Notes: generated by a model not told the origin, from the letters alone. 64,000 nt of DNA from Lepeophtheirus salmonis (GCF_016086655.4 NC_052137.2:20065041-20129040), one strand, 5' to 3'. Numbered from the stretch's first letter, positions 1 to 12,789 are shown. A program made the numbers and translations.

Positions 1-654
1 GATCCTAAATTATATCATGAGTTCAACCAGGACTTAGAGTAATAAATCTACAACAAACTCTGATCAGAGTATTAGGTCGCTCAATAAATCCTGGGCGCGC
101 TCCCGCTCAGTTGCTAATTTTGTAATAGCGCTCTCGCTCATTTTTAATACAATAAGTGCATTACTACTTAATCAAAAATTAGAGGCGCACCTTTTTTCGC
201 TCGTATAGGAGCATTTAAATTTCATAACTCTTTATAATTGCAATTAAAATTCCTAATCTATATATATTATTTTTTTTTAAAATGAAAAGAAATAAGGTAC
301 AAGAGTAAATAAAAACTTAAGGATCTAAAATTATATTAAAAATAAAAAAATCCATAAAATGATTTATCCAATGTTTTAACTATTAAATATTTGATTCATT
401 GAAAAAAATAATTATTTTCTCAAAGTTTTCATCTTTTAAACTCTAACATATATCCTTAAGTAATTGGCCACTTCAGAAATTACACACTGAACGGTAGTTA
501 AGAAAAGCAGTGTATAAATTAGGAGGTAACATTTGTGCTTAATAAAATGTAAAGGCAACCCTGCCAAACATTCAAATTACTTTGTAATAACAATAATTTA
601 TTGATAGAATTCACATTACCACATGCAAATAAGATAATATTAAGTGTTAATGGA
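1..654. other. Non-coding, with GAGCGC/GCTCCCGCTC-like motifs
   Basis: No gene is seen. Around 80-225 there are GC-rich motifs (GCGCGCTCCCGCTCA, AGCGCTCTCGCTCA) in AT-rich DNA. Similar motifs recur at 1290-1420 (TTGAGCGCACTCCTGCTC). They may be remnants of one repeat family. No missing last tubulin exon (expected motifs VGINYQPP, WYVGEGM) was found here on the minus strand. Confidence 0.3.
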
Positions 655-824
655 CAGTGGTTCCCAAACATTGTATTTTGATGCAAGTTTCTAGTGAACC
701 ATACATTATTTGCAATAGCTTATAATAATCAAAATATTTGGTTGAATTAAAAGAAGTGTGTGTGTCAATAAATTTTTATTTGTCTTTTGGTGTGCCTTGG
801 GCTCAAAAAGTTTGGGAACTTCTG
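655..824. mobile_element. Short hAT-type MITE (170 bp)
   Basis: The left end CAGTGGTTCCCAAAC and the right end GTTTGGGAACTTCTG are imperfect inverted repeats of the type known for hAT/Charlie elements, and a GGTGTGCC motif sits just inside the right end, as in many such elements. The flanking 8-mers match only partly, so the insertion would be old. There is no coding capacity. Confidence 0.6.
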
Positions 825-1632
825 TTTTAGAGGACATATAATTGCAAGGTTTCAAGCACTATCATCCAGTTTAGGCTGATAATTAGTTTGAGCTTGAACA
901 CAGTGTTTTCATGCTTTTGAACTTATGCTTGCCTGCGATTTCGAAATTTTACGTCAATTTACTACCTAAAAATATATGGCAACCCTATTACAGTTGGGAA
1001 CAACTGTAATCTCCACATACAAAGGAGCTGGCGGTGTCTCTGGGGAAACTTATTTCTTACTCTTCATAGAGTTAGAGTGGCCAGCTACATAAGAGGGAAA
1101 CTCGTCAACCGAAAACACCAGAGAGCCACAGATACAGAATAGAAAAAAATATTCTAGCTTATCTTGAGACATAACTTCTACTGTCTTTTCTTGCAATCTT
1201 TCAAAGTATTCTTTAAATCTCAAATTTATTTATATTATCTCATAAGAGAAACGGAAAAAATAATAATAATTTATATAAATGAGCTAAAATTAGAGCGATT
1301 TTACTGCTCTTCTTAAGTGTTGAGCGCACTCCTGCTCTCGGTCAAGAATTTTGAGTGGCACTAATGCTTTGATCCTGATTGTTACTCTACGTGCTTTATG
1401 AGCGCACACACTAGCGTGTACACTTTATACTTAGATGTTCGCACCTAAATAATAGAATAGTAAATATAAAAAACTTTGAAAATAAAAAATAGTCTTTAGA
1501 TTGCCAACTACAGAAAAATCACATAACAATAATTACATAAAATTTACAACACTAAACATTGTGTTTAGTGCATCCTAATTGTTCTTATTACTATTAAAAA
1601 CACATGGTAGCAATATAAAATCATACAAATAC
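825..1632. other. Non-coding stretch downstream of the tubulin exons
   Basis: AT-rich with no recognisable gene. If the tubulin gene is intact, this is intron 4. Another set of GAGCGC-like motifs lies at 1290-1400. Confidence 0.3.
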
Positions 1633-2908
1633 CTTGAATCCAGTGGGACACCACTCTACAAATTCAATTGACTTATGCATTTTAATTGAAGCTATTGACG
1701 CATTGACATCTTTAGGCATAACATCTCCTCTATATAATAAACAAACTGCCATGTACTTTCCGTTTCTCGGATCACATTTCACCATTTGATGATCAGCCTC
1801 GAAACATTGCTTCGTAATTGTTTCCGTCTTAAGCATTTGATGAAAGGCCTAAGGATAAAATTTTTTATTCATATTTATAAATACATGCAAACTTTGGCAC
1901 GGATAGTATACACACATCACTTGTAGAGACAACTGGTCCATAGGTTGCCAAGGGAAAATGTATTCTCGGATAGGGAACGAGATTGGTTTGAAACTCGCAC
2001 AGATCTACATTTAAAGCACCATCAAAACGTAGGGAAGCTGTGATGGTCGATATGACTTGAGCAATTAATCGATTAAGATTCGAGTATGAAGGGCTATCAA
2101 GATGAAGTTTTTTTACACATAATTCATAGATGGCGTGGTTATCCACCAAAAAGGCCACATCGCATAATTCTAGAGTAGCGTGAGTGTATAAAATAGTATT
2201 ATATGGTTCCACAATAGCTGTACTCATCTTAAATTTACAGTTTATGTAAAATTTTATAAATAAAAGAAAGATAATTATAGTATATTGGGTCAAAATATTA
2301 CTATGAATTTCCAACCTCTGGAGCAGGATAAATAGAAAATCCCACTTTCGACTTCTTTGGAAAGTTGTCAGTAAGTACTTCCATTAAAAGAGAGGTAAAT
2401 CCTGAACCCGTTCCACCACCAAATGAATGAAAAACTTTAAATCCTTGAAGGGATTCACATTGGTCAACCATATTACGAATTTGCTCGACGGTACTATGAA
2501 TAAAATTTTGTCCAATGGTATAGTGACCTCGTGCGTAGTTATTGGCGGCATCTTCTTTGTCACTCAATAACTGATTAGGATGAAATAGTCGCTTATAACT
2601 ACCTGTTCGTATTTCATCTAGAAAACAAATGAGTCTTAAATATTTTATAACACAAAATATTTGAGGATTGTTTTACCAATTACAGATGGCTCTAGATCAA
2701 TAAAAATGGCACGAGGAACATACTTAGAGCCCTGTCCTTCATGGAAGAAAGTTTGGAAGGAATTTCTCTCAGGATTAGTAGATTCATTTTGTTCGGAGAT
2801 GAATCCATTTGGATCAATTCCATGTTCTAAACAATATAACTCCCAACAAGCATTACCAATTTGTACTCCAGCCTGTCCTAGATGAATAGACAATATTTCT
2901 CTATTCAT
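1633..2908 (-). CDS. Divergent alpha-tubulin, four exons, 3' end outside the window
   Basis: Alpha-tubulin is the GTP-binding subunit that pairs with beta-tubulin in microtubules. Exons on the minus strand are 2908-2677, 2617-2316, 2227-1916 and 1848-1633. The introns are 59, 88 and 67 bp, all GT-AG, and splicing restores the alpha-tubulin frame at each junction. The 354 codons cover residues 1 to about 352 of the usual 450. Visible are QAGVQIGNACWELYCLEHGI near the N-terminus, the nucleotide loop GGGTGSG, the catalytic Glu in DLCEFQTNL and YRGDV...WCPTGFK near the end. Exon 4 stops at AAG|GTATTT, a plausible donor; no continuation was found in 1-1632, so the last exon lies beyond the window or is lost. 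The H1-S2 loop is unusual: no lysine at position 40 and one residue longer. The start MNREIL differs from the common MREC; an intron directly after the ATG, giving M|REIL, is also possible. The many substitutions suggest a specialised isotype or a gene under weak constraint. Confidence 0.88.
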
Positions 2909-3870
2909 TCTATATGTCTTGATGGAATATAAAAAATGGAACATAAGATATTACTGATGGGAATTTTTCCTCTTAACATACCTTGTAGCAATACAATATT
3001 TATTTCATGAAATAGAAAGGATGAATGATGTATTGCTTCTTGAGATACAGGGTAGGAGAGCGTACAGGGAAAGTCTTCTCTTAGTATCAAATGTGTATCA
3101 TTAATATTTATTTCGCAATCAAATTGGATTTAGAATACATAGTTTCAGATCGATATGAAGTTGTAAAATATTAGGAAGTTGTATGCTTATGTTTGTAGAT
3201 TGGTTAGGGTGGCCCTTCAAAAATAATGTTGAGCTTGTACATGTTACACTCTTTTCTCTTGTTCCCTTCATAATAAAATTTCTCTCTACAAAATATTTTT
3301 GACTTTAATTAATACTTAGGGGGAACCCTCCGTCCTAATGTTGAGCCCTATATTGAAAAATTAGATTTCTCTATATTTGTCTATTACACTATCTCTGTAA
3401 CCATAAATAAATAGCATGTCAATACTATAATAACTACCTTTACTTATTTTTTGCTTTTTGTAGCTTCAGGATTCAATCATTTTTAACATCAATAAGTTAT
3501 GAGCAGAGGTGTATAAAATATGTTCAAGAAAGCGGGAGCGGTTTTTCCTATTTGACAATCTGAATAAGCTTTTTTACTTTACAAAGCTACATCATTATTA
3601 TTTAATTCTTGATAACGAAACATCGAAGTATAAAGTAGTAATAGTGCGTGTCCTTATTAAAAGAAGGGAGGAAATGAGAGTTTACTAGGCAGGTATAAGT
3701 GTAATTCCTTGGTGGAATCAGACTAGAATCGAAGATCAACATCGAAATAACTTCAAAGTGTTGAGATCAGACCGGCACATTTTTCAAAAACCTTTTAATT
3801 GTCACTGAGGCCACATTTTTCGACGGATTTACTTGAAAATTGGCTTGAATTGTATATATGAATGAGAAAA
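2909..3870. other. Upstream region of the alpha-tubulin, non-coding
   Basis: No gene or clear promoter motif is seen. AATGTTGAGC occurs twice (near 3225 and 3335), each time after a short G/C-rich run. The portion 3700-3760 resembles 12725-12770 and is probably the outer part of the mariner-like element that follows. Confidence 0.25.
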
Positions 3871-3879
3871 AGAGCTCAT

Positions 3880-4610
3880 TTGATTTATCCTCCTCCAGCA
3901 TCAATCATCGCCCTGTTCTATTGCGAGAAGGAGGACACCCCTTGACGATATAGTTATTTGGCATATGTGTCATTGTCTCTTTGATGGAGGCAATCAGTGA
4001 GTGCTTGATGGTATGTACGATTTGTTTTAGATTCAACGGAGGCCCATAAAAAATAATCCATCGAATTAAGACCCGGAATACTGAGGGTATCTGATACTTT
4101 ATTTTATCACTGAGAAACAGAACAGTTTGCATCCTGTAGCTTTTACATCTAAGGTCCTCCAACATGCAGGCCTCCAAAGTCCGGGTCCCCAACTCCTCAG
4201 GAATTGAGTTAAAGCTTTTGGATGAGTCATCATCGAACAGGGTCTGATTTTTTTAGATGAATTAGTTTGTTCTGGCTTTCCTGGTCGACCTGTTAGCGAC
4301 TCATGACGGATCTGGGATCATCAGTCTCCAAAAGAGCCTTACAAATCTTTTGCACGGTCCCAATTGGGACAGCAGTCATATTTGATACCTCGCAACTTTA
4401 AATATCCATGACGGTGACACGCCGTTCTTCTTCTTTAAAATCAATCTTCCTATTATCTTGAGCAGCTGTTGCCATGAAGCCCAAAACTTAACTAAAGTTT
4501 GTTGATACAACAACGTTCCTGCTGCCAAAAATACCGTCATCATTGTTTCTTTCTTCTCACGGCTCCTTGCAGCTAATCTAATGAAACATCCTAACAACTA
4601 AGCTCATCTG
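3880..4610 (-). mobile_element. Mariner-like transposase relic, internally deleted
   Basis: Minus-strand frames resemble two separated parts of a Tc1/mariner transposase. From about 4530 to 4270 there is a helix-turn-helix-like N-terminal part with VPIGTVQKICKALLETDDPR. From about 4090 to 3880 there is the C-terminal part with PGLNSMDYFLWASVE, which corresponds to the family's SPDLNP-D-F-WG-VE motif around the last acidic catalytic residue, and a terminal MIDAGGG. The central catalytic part is missing and there are stops and frame changes. It is a dead element. Confidence 0.6.
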
Positions 4611-5520
4611 CTCCCAAACATACTACAAAATGTTAAGATTACCACGTTCACTTTCGTTTTTGTTTTTTTACATAGCGACAGGACATAATTTATGCATCAC
4701 TGGGCATGAGCGGTGTTTACTTATTAGAAGCTTTTTGACCTAACCTAAGACAGTGTCACCACTTTGAGTTCGTTCCTGTTGATAAGTAGTTTGTATACTT
4801 ATTTGTTGATTACGACAATTTAGTACAACTACACCATCTTGTGGTTATTAATTTTAGTATAAATTTGATCATGTCCTATTAGACTATTTACTATTTATAT
4901 AAAATAAAGACGTGAATAATATTCTGAAATTCACAATTTTAGTCAAAAGTTTAAAATCAAATACTTTGAATGTCGCTCAAAGATTATAATTTTAGGCAGT
5001 TGAATATTGAAAAACATTATTAGAAGTTATTGAAAGGATGAGAGTATAATATTTACTCATATCAATAAAAACATTGATTTTATAAGTACACAAATATGAG
5101 TCACCCTAATGTAGACTTTCTTTTCTCAGAATATACGGTATAACATTTCCTGGTAAATCTAATATATAATTGCTATATAATATTCTTTTTATTTATATAA
5201 TTCATTCATAAAAGGTTGAATACAAATTAAAGGTTCACTTTTTAATAGTGCAAAGGAAGTGATGGTGAAAGAAGCTCATATAATCAAGCAACAAATGAAT
5301 ACTTAATTATTACTTCAACATATAATATAAAAAAACATGAATAAAATATACATTTCACGAATGTATGAAGGTATAAGGATGATTATAACGTATTGAAAAA
5401 TAATCAATAAAGAGATTATAGGTGTAAGAAAAAACGATTGGTACGTTGTTCTTTTTTTTACATCTTTTTTAGATCGTCTGCGCTATTGCTAATTTAAATG
5501 TTGAAGGTCCTCTTTTCTAC
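4611..5520. other. AT-rich non-coding stretch
   Basis: No gene, RNA or clear repeat was recognised. 4735-4830 may still belong to the mariner-like element. Confidence 0.2.
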
Positions 5521-5525
5521 AGCAG

Positions 5526-6010
5526 TAGTGTTGAAACTTGGTCCAGCACCGAATTTTTTTTTTCTGTTCGGTCTTAATTTATATTTTCTAGACCGATTTG
5601 GACCGACTTTTTTCGGTCTCATATATTATGAGAGATTTTTTTTTTCTAGATCATCTGTCATTCTATTTTTTCATAAAAATTTCAAAAGTACAGGATAAGT
5701 TCTAGAAAAATACTATCTACATATAAAAGACGGCGGAATCAAAATTAGTACGAGCTATCTCTGTTTAAACTTTGTATAACGTCATTGTACTTGAAAAAAC
5801 ATAGGATATCATATTATAAACAATTCATCTGTAAAATCGGTCTAGACCGATATTGTTTGGGACCAAATTATACCAAATTTTTCCTATGGACTGATCTAGA
5901 CCAAATTTTTATATGAGCCCTGTCCAGATCGAGTTTTTTGTTGGGCCACACAAAAAAATATAACGGTGTCAGACCGGTCTTTCGGATTTCCAGACCGAAC
6001 CCCAACACTA
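5526..6010. mobile_element. Non-autonomous hAT-like element with GGTCTAGACC motifs
   Basis: The ends TAGTGTTG (5526) and CAACACTA (to 6010) are inverted, with further partial match inside (TTGGTCC / GGTTCGGTCTGG). The body is littered with palindromic GGTCTAGACC-like words (for example CGGTCTAGACCGA near 5838). The flanks TTTCTAC on both sides could be a target duplication, though the left copy is separated from the end by five bases. No protein is encoded. Confidence 0.5.
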
Positions 6011-9000
6011 ATTTCTACCTCCAAAGTCATGCAACAGGCCGCTGATTTAAAAAAGTAGTGATACATAAACAAAAAGAAACTATTAGGAAAAAACTAATCA
6101 TAGAGATTAGAAAAATAATAACGGTTATTACTTACAGGAAAATGGTAAAACCTCTCAAAATTTGTATAACAGAGATAAGTAAATAATCTCGGTTGGACCG
6201 ATAAAAATCCTCGTTACTCCTTTGAAAATATAGTCATCTTCCATCACTACTGGGTTGGTATCGAGTATCTAAAACTGTAGATATACAAATACGAATATTC
6301 GCTACAGGCTTGTCCACGTTCAACTTTTTTTGGTGTTCTGTTCAGTGTTCCTTTCAATTTATTTTGTTAGCGTTTATCCATTTTTAGCAATAAGATAAGC
6401 GTTCCATTTAGCGTTGAATTCATAAAATATAAAAAATTAATTGGTGTTCCAAGCTATATGTTGGGGGTAATTGGTATGTTATAAATAATACACATTTGGC
6501 GTTTCTTTTCAATCATGTTAATCTTAATTGATTGGACTATAATTAGCTCTTTCTAAACTGGGAATAATTTTAAACAATTACCATAATGATAATTGGTAAA
6601 AATTAGTTTCTTTTTTTTGTAGTTTCTTTTCGGATAAAAGGTTGGATGATACTAAACTCTGTCAAAAAGTGACAGAGTTTTGTATTCGAAGCAAACACGT
6701 CTTACCCGCTATAACAAACTTAAAATACGACACGATCCGCTTTCAAATTATATTTTTTTTACACAAAATTTTCGGATTAGATATATATGATTTGCTCAGA
6801 TGTCAACACAAATCCCGAATTTTTCCTAATTGTACACAATATATGTAAATAAGGGCTTTAAATGTAAAAAAAAAAAGAATCTGGATTATAGGTGTTGGAT
6901 TCTTGTGAAACGTTAATTTTAGAGAAAATTTCAAAATATGTTCTGATTTTTTTTTTTTTTTTACTATTTTAGCGTTTAACGTTTAGTGACAAAAAAAATT
7001 TATCAAACATACGTCTTGTCATAAAAAGATCATTTTCAAATGGTAACAAAGATGGTTTTGAAGACTGAAACTTCCAAAAATAAATTTTTCCTCAAAATAC
7101 AACAGAAGATTAAATTAACAAATCGTCGTCCAGGAGGGAATAAGAGTCATCCACATATATTGTACTGTAATTTAAAAACGAAAATGATTTAACCGTTTTA
7201 CTTCATCAGGATTTTTTCGTTATTTCTGGAGTTGATTAAGGAAATTTATTACTCATATTTTATAATCAGTGTTTCACTTACAAATAATCAATACCGTCGT
7301 CGAAGGCTTATATTTTATACGCTGTCAAATCGAGGAGGACGTCCTCGATTAGTTGTAATGGAATTATTTTACCTTAGAAATAAAGGAAGATACCCCTCCC
7401 CCCCAACTGGCTTTTCGGGAATAACGAAATGAGGTTAGGACGGTGGTCCTAGACCAAATCCATCTTAATTTACAGGAATAAAATTTCATCAAAAAAAAAA
7501 AAAAAAATTAGGATAATTGTTAATCTTGGAAATAACCATAAAAACACTATTGTATCTGGGACATACAATTTTAGCATTCTTCTTACATATTGGGCCTTCA
7601 CAACTTCTTAACTGAAACATTAGCCTGATAAAGCCATTGTCACTTCTTAACGGTTCCTCTCAAAATAGATGGAGAATGAGTCTTTGTCTCTGTGCACCAT
7701 GATTATTAGGGTTACGAAAATAAATTATAAATAAGGCAGGTATACAATCTTTCATGGATCACAAGGATTGAACATCAGAAGACCAGTTGACTATAGGCCA
7801 AAGATAGAATATGTTTTTATGTTTTTGTCAAAGAGTCAGAATATGAAAGCAATATCTTTCTATCGATCACGATACTTATCCTACTGAGGTGAAGTTAAAT
7901 TTGTAACTCCAAGATTTTCAATATGAATAAAAATGTAAAAAGTAAACAAAAATGATAAATAATTAATTCTGAACAACATCAAGGATCCCAAAAACAATTC
8001 CCTATTGAAATTCGAAATACGAAATATTCGCATTTTCCTGTCATCCATACTTATGAATTCAACAAAATTCTCGAGTCGATCTAGACTCTTGAGTAATGCT
8101 GCACCCTAGTGAACTTATAATAATAAAGTTAAGTTTGTCTGTATGTTTGAATAAAAATAATCATATTCATATACATATATGTGGTCTAAGAAATGACAAT
8201 GACATTTTATTAATGAAATCTCTTATGCGTTTTGCATGTATCATCGAGTGTGTATACAAGTTGCACTGTAGATAAATACGTCTTAATTGAAGATTCAATT
8301 AATAAAATTAGCATTGCAGTATTTGAGTATTTCTTTATATGTTAAATTAAAAAAGTAGTGAAAAATAGGGAAATTATTGTTAATGTGTAGAAAATATTAT
8401 TTTGTGATAACTTTATTAGTCAAATACTATGGAAACTAATTCTATTGGCATTTTTAATAAATGTAAAATTAACTTAGAATTTTATTATCAATTCGTAAGG
8501 TTCTTATTAAACAATAACCACATTATGGATTAATTTTTGTTTTATAGTTTTTATTAGCAAACAGGCAAAAAACAACACTAATAATGAATATTAAAGAAAT
8601 AAATCTAAGTTTACAATTTTCAGGTTGCTTTTTTTTGTACACGCGTACAACTTTATTTACGATCTATTTTACCTGCAAGCAAGTCATCTGAAAAAAAAAA
8701 TTGAAAGAAAAAATAAAGCCACAACAGAAAATTGTATCAAATTACACAAAAATAAAGGCCATACTCAAAAAGTTTAACATAAATATTAAATCATCCTTGA
8801 ACTAATCGTCGTTTATGCTAGTCTTTGTTGATGTAAAAATTGTTTTTTTATGTTCAATAAAATTATATGGTATTGAAGTTTGAGTACTACTAAGTTAGTA
8901 CAAAATGATGAAAACTTTCGTAATGAAGACATTGAATGAATGTCATTGATATAAAATAACTCCATATGTATGGAAAATAATGAGAGATATCTTGTACCTT

Positions 9001-9485
9001 CACATTCAAACAAAAAAATGAACTGTAGTCTCTGAACAGGCGTTACAGTAAAAACAATTTTTTTCTTCTGGGCTCTTTTCATAAATACATCCTGTCGTAA
9101 GTGTACTAGTGACAGCTCTATACTTAAACCAATATACGAAATAATTAAAGTTTCCATAGACTTTTAAGGATTTTTTGGGTTGGTGCTTCCTCTTTCACAG
9201 AGTATCTCTCTTGCGATTAATCTGTTGAATTTATTGCATTTTGATCGGTTCGTCAACTTGTAGGAAGCGAACTGTACGATTTTTAATCCCTTTTATATAG
9301 TTGAAAGATATGTCTTTCACACCTGTGAAACGTAATATTTTTTTTTTTTAAACTCTTCGCCTTTCCATTTGTGACATTCAGTTAGATTAATCCCATTATT
9401 GAAGATCTCACTAACGTACTCTTGCTTTCCTTTGATGGACGTTCCAGCAAAGTGAATAAACCTTCGGTTTTTTAGGCTCAGGTTC
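6011..9485. other. Long non-coding stretch
   Basis: No gene recognised. CAGGCTTGTCCACGTTC at about 6306, followed by repeated GTTCC/GTTCTG words, looks like a hAT-type terminus and resembles 20205-20300 and 43565-43680. A 114-codon open frame on the minus strand (9157-8813) has no recognised motif. It lies beyond the LINE tail at 9.5 kb and could be decayed LINE sequence. Poly-A and poly-T tracts are frequent. Confidence 0.25.
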
Positions 9486-9488
9486 TTA

Positions 9489-9915
9489 CTAATTCATAAG
9501 TGGGAGGACTTTCGAAGAAATGTTTTTGCTTATGACAGCAACGCTAGCCCAGAACGGATTTATCGTCTTCAGCGTTTTGATAATTTCATCAGGACCTTCT
9601 CCTCTCAATAAATCCATTTCACTTCCAATTTGTTCTATCAGGCTATGTTCCATTAGCATGATCCAAAAGGTACTCCTGTCGAACAGTATCCTCAACCAAA
9701 AAAAAAAGCAAAGATTTCCAAAAGTATTTGATCGGAAGCAGTCCCAATCCTCCATACTTCCTCGGACAAGTAATTCTCTTCCAGGTTATCCTTCTATCTT
9801 TCCCTCCCGTTCTCAGAAATTTGAGACATTTTTCTTCTATTGTGTTAGCGAGTCCCACATTGAATGGTGTGATTTTCAACAAATGAACTGTCTTGGGAAG
9901 AATAAAAGAATTCCA
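9489..9915 (-). mobile_element. LINE reverse-transcriptase C-terminal fragment
   Basis: The minus-strand frame reads RRITWKRITCPRKYGGLGLL followed by PIKYFWKSLL. This is the segment beyond the fingers/palm of non-LTR reverse transcriptases (typical pattern W..I..PK..GGLGL). The sequence then shifts frame into INPFWASV. No upstream palm motif (YADD-like) is present, so only the 3' part was retained, as is usual for 5'-truncated LINE copies. Confidence 0.65.
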
Positions 9916-9949
9916 TTCATGTATGTATGCGGCTCGGTGGGTCTATAAG

Positions 9950-10606
9950 GTAAGTAAATTTAGTTGTGTTTTTTCTAATTTTTTCCTCTATTTCTTTCAT
10001 GCTATTAGGCATACTGTCATCTTTGATAGATATCTTTTCCTCAAAGTAGCGTAGGAGTAAATTGCGTTATATTTCTTACTAATGGAAAATAAGTTACTGT
10101 TTTCCTCGAGTCTAATGTCAACTTGTGCCACTATGTCAGCGTAAACGTAAGATTCTACATGTTTCAATATTTTTTTTTCTTCTCTCATAACTGCCTATAG
10201 AATTAAGATTTAGTCATAAAATGTTCATAGTTGATATGTAGTTTAAACTTATGAAATTCAACTATTCCTTGTGAGGAGGTTCCTCCTCAAGGTGAGTATG
10301 ATTGATTTCCGGTGTTACCTTTCCATCACAGGCATTTCTTCATTTTTTCCCCCTTCCCTTCATTGCCCACACACACACCCTCATCACCATACATGTAAAT
10401 CCGGTGTGATTTTTAAATGTCCAGTTAATTTGTAATTGGTAGTATAGAAAACGAATTTTCTTTTCATAAGCTGTTGTCATTATTTTTTAACTCCAGAGAA
10501 GGTAACTTCCTGTTCTATTTATGAAAACTGCCAAGTGATAACGATTATAAGTGAATAAAAAGTGAAAATATGAGAGATATTAAAATAACTTCTTTGATCG
10601 CTGAAA
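9950..10606. other. Non-coding spacer before the hAT relic
   Basis: No recognised gene. A 63-codon minus-strand open frame (10188-9997) has no known motif. Confidence 0.2.
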
Positions 10607-11915
10607 ATGGGGGTGGAAATATTTGGAGATACGACGATGCTTCCAAGTATTTGTCATGCCGCCTTTGTGAGTCTAACACAAAAACAGGAACAAAATTCAA
10701 CATTTAAAGACACAGAAAGAATGATTCCCAAAAGGAATTTGGAAATGTATTCAAGGAATCTTGTTGAAGCAAATCCTGAAACATATAATTTCATAAATGA
10801 TATGACCAAGATGTTTGTTGCTTGCAATGCCCCACTCAATATAGTTAGTCATCCCAATTTTGTAAAATTCATAGAACTGTATACTCAAAAACCCGTTCCG
10901 TCTCGCTTCGTGTATTACCAAGTCAATGGAATCTCAAAATCAAGTAGTAGTGTCCAAGATTAAGAAAGAACTTGGGAGAAAATAATATTTTGTTGCATTG
11001 GATGAAACTACAGATCCACAACAGTGATCCATGACTGCATTATTAATTGGTCACTCTGGATGGTCATTTTATAGGTCGCCCTTATTTAATTAATTTGGAG
11101 GATGTTAAAGGAGCTGACAGCAAAACGATTACTAATGTTGCAATTAATAGTATTAAAAATGTTTTGGGCTCCCACTTCAAATGCGTAAGTCTGAAGGTTT
11201 TCCTTACAGATACTGTATAAAATCGGCCGAAAACCTTAGGAAAAAATTTCCCTTGATGAAACAAATAACTTGTCTTTCTCATGCTTTAAATAGGATAGCT
11301 ACGCTCTGTCCTGATCAATTCCCAAATACCAACACTTTAATCTCTAAAGTTAAGAATTTTTTAAAGAATGTTTGTGATCACTAACAGAGGTTTACTGCTT
11401 CATGCCAAATACACCTACCCCCTGCGCCTATTCTCACACGATAGGGAACTTGGCTTAAAGCAGTTAATACTTATTTTTGGTTTGGAAGAAAATAGTTACG
11501 CAATCCAAAAAGTGAAAGATGATTTGAATAATGAGTTTGTTTTCTCGGAAATATTGATGATTAAAGAGAATTTGAATCAGATTCAATTAACGATTAAAAC
11601 ATTTGAAGGGAGAATGTCACTTCTTACAAGTGTTACAATTGTTGAAAATCTATGTAAGGGTATAAAACTTGAACCGTTCAAAACTAAATGTATGGAGGTG
11701 ATTGAGAAGAACAAGGGAGACCAGAATCAATTAATAGTGATAGTGAGTTACTTCATTACAAAAACACTCCTATACTAAACAACGACGCCGAGAGGGTTTT
11801 TAGTATGATGAGAGATATAAAAGTGTCCAAAAGGTCTTGTCTCACGTAGGGTCACGTCAGGGATTTGATGATTCTAAAGAAGAAAAGTGCCTTTGTAGAA
11901 ATATGAAATTTCCAA
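10607..11915 (+). mobile_element. hAT-superfamily transposase relic (family A)
   Basis: An N-terminal block MTKMFVACNAPLNIVSHPNF...FIELYTQKPVPSR matches a hAT family whose members read FV.ANIPL..L.P.F..F...YT...P. Next, in other frames, come FVALDETTDP (first catalytic Asp region), a middle part with LSHALNRIATLCPDQFP and PILTR.GTWL, and a C-terminal AERVFSMMRDI that resembles the hAT dimerisation motif ER.FS. At least three frame changes and several stops separate the blocks. Related fragments are at about 33.0, 55.8-56.4 and 60.3 kb in this window, so the family spread here more than once. Confidence 0.75.
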
Positions 11916-12789
11916 TAAATTATACTATTAATCTTAAAGGTAATAAATAATATATACTTATTAATTATATTTAATTTTTTTATTGTAGGTAAAATTTGAC
12001 AGTAACAAAGTCTTATTTTTTAATGGTTTTAATGTATAAACAATAACTAAAATAAGTTACAAATATTATTTTTTTTTAAAGGATAGATATTAATAGTTTT
12101 ATTTTCAGGATTTATGGAACTAGTATTTTTCTTGTATGTAGATTTCCAATTGATAAGAAGGCCAAATTCCATTTGACGATCATAGAATACCTGGTGGCAC
12201 TAAACTTTACTGGTAAGTTTATATTTTTAATTATACTAAAATCCATCTCGATGTCAGAGTTTAGAATGGGATTTTTTTTCTACCTGTTGTTTTTTCACTG
12301 TGGTTAATGATGATTTCTGGAGTCAATTCCCGAAGTTTGATGTAATTTTTGTTTTGAACTATCATCTCCAGACATTTAGTTTTGAACAAAGCAAGTGTAA
12401 TATTTTGCTATTTTTCAATGATTGGTACACTTGCAAATAGTTTGATTCTCTCTTTAAATAATTTTATGGTTGTTAGGATTTTAATAAAATAGTTTTTAAT
12501 CATCACTACTTTCGATAAGAAGGAAAAATATTCAAAACAACTTCATCTTTTTGGATTGCATCATTGTTTTCTTCCACATCATTATATATATATTTTTTAA
12601 TGAATTGATATAATAATAATATATTATATTCGAAACCTGATAGAACATTTGTGTGTTCATATCAGACGGAGAGTAACATTTAAGATTAGTTGCAGAGTTA
12701 TAATAAATAGTAAGTCCTTCTTGGACTCACAGTAGAATTAAGGATCGCCATCGAAGTAATTCATGCCATAGTCTTTATTTACTTACTTT
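11916..12789. other. AT-rich non-coding stretch
   Basis: No gene seen. 12700-12770 resembles 3640-3760 and is probably the outer part of the adjacent mariner-like relic. Confidence 0.2.

Noticed and set aside
2661..2885. Plus-strand open frame over tubulin exon 1
   Set aside because: It is the antisense shadow of the conserved tubulin coding sequence.
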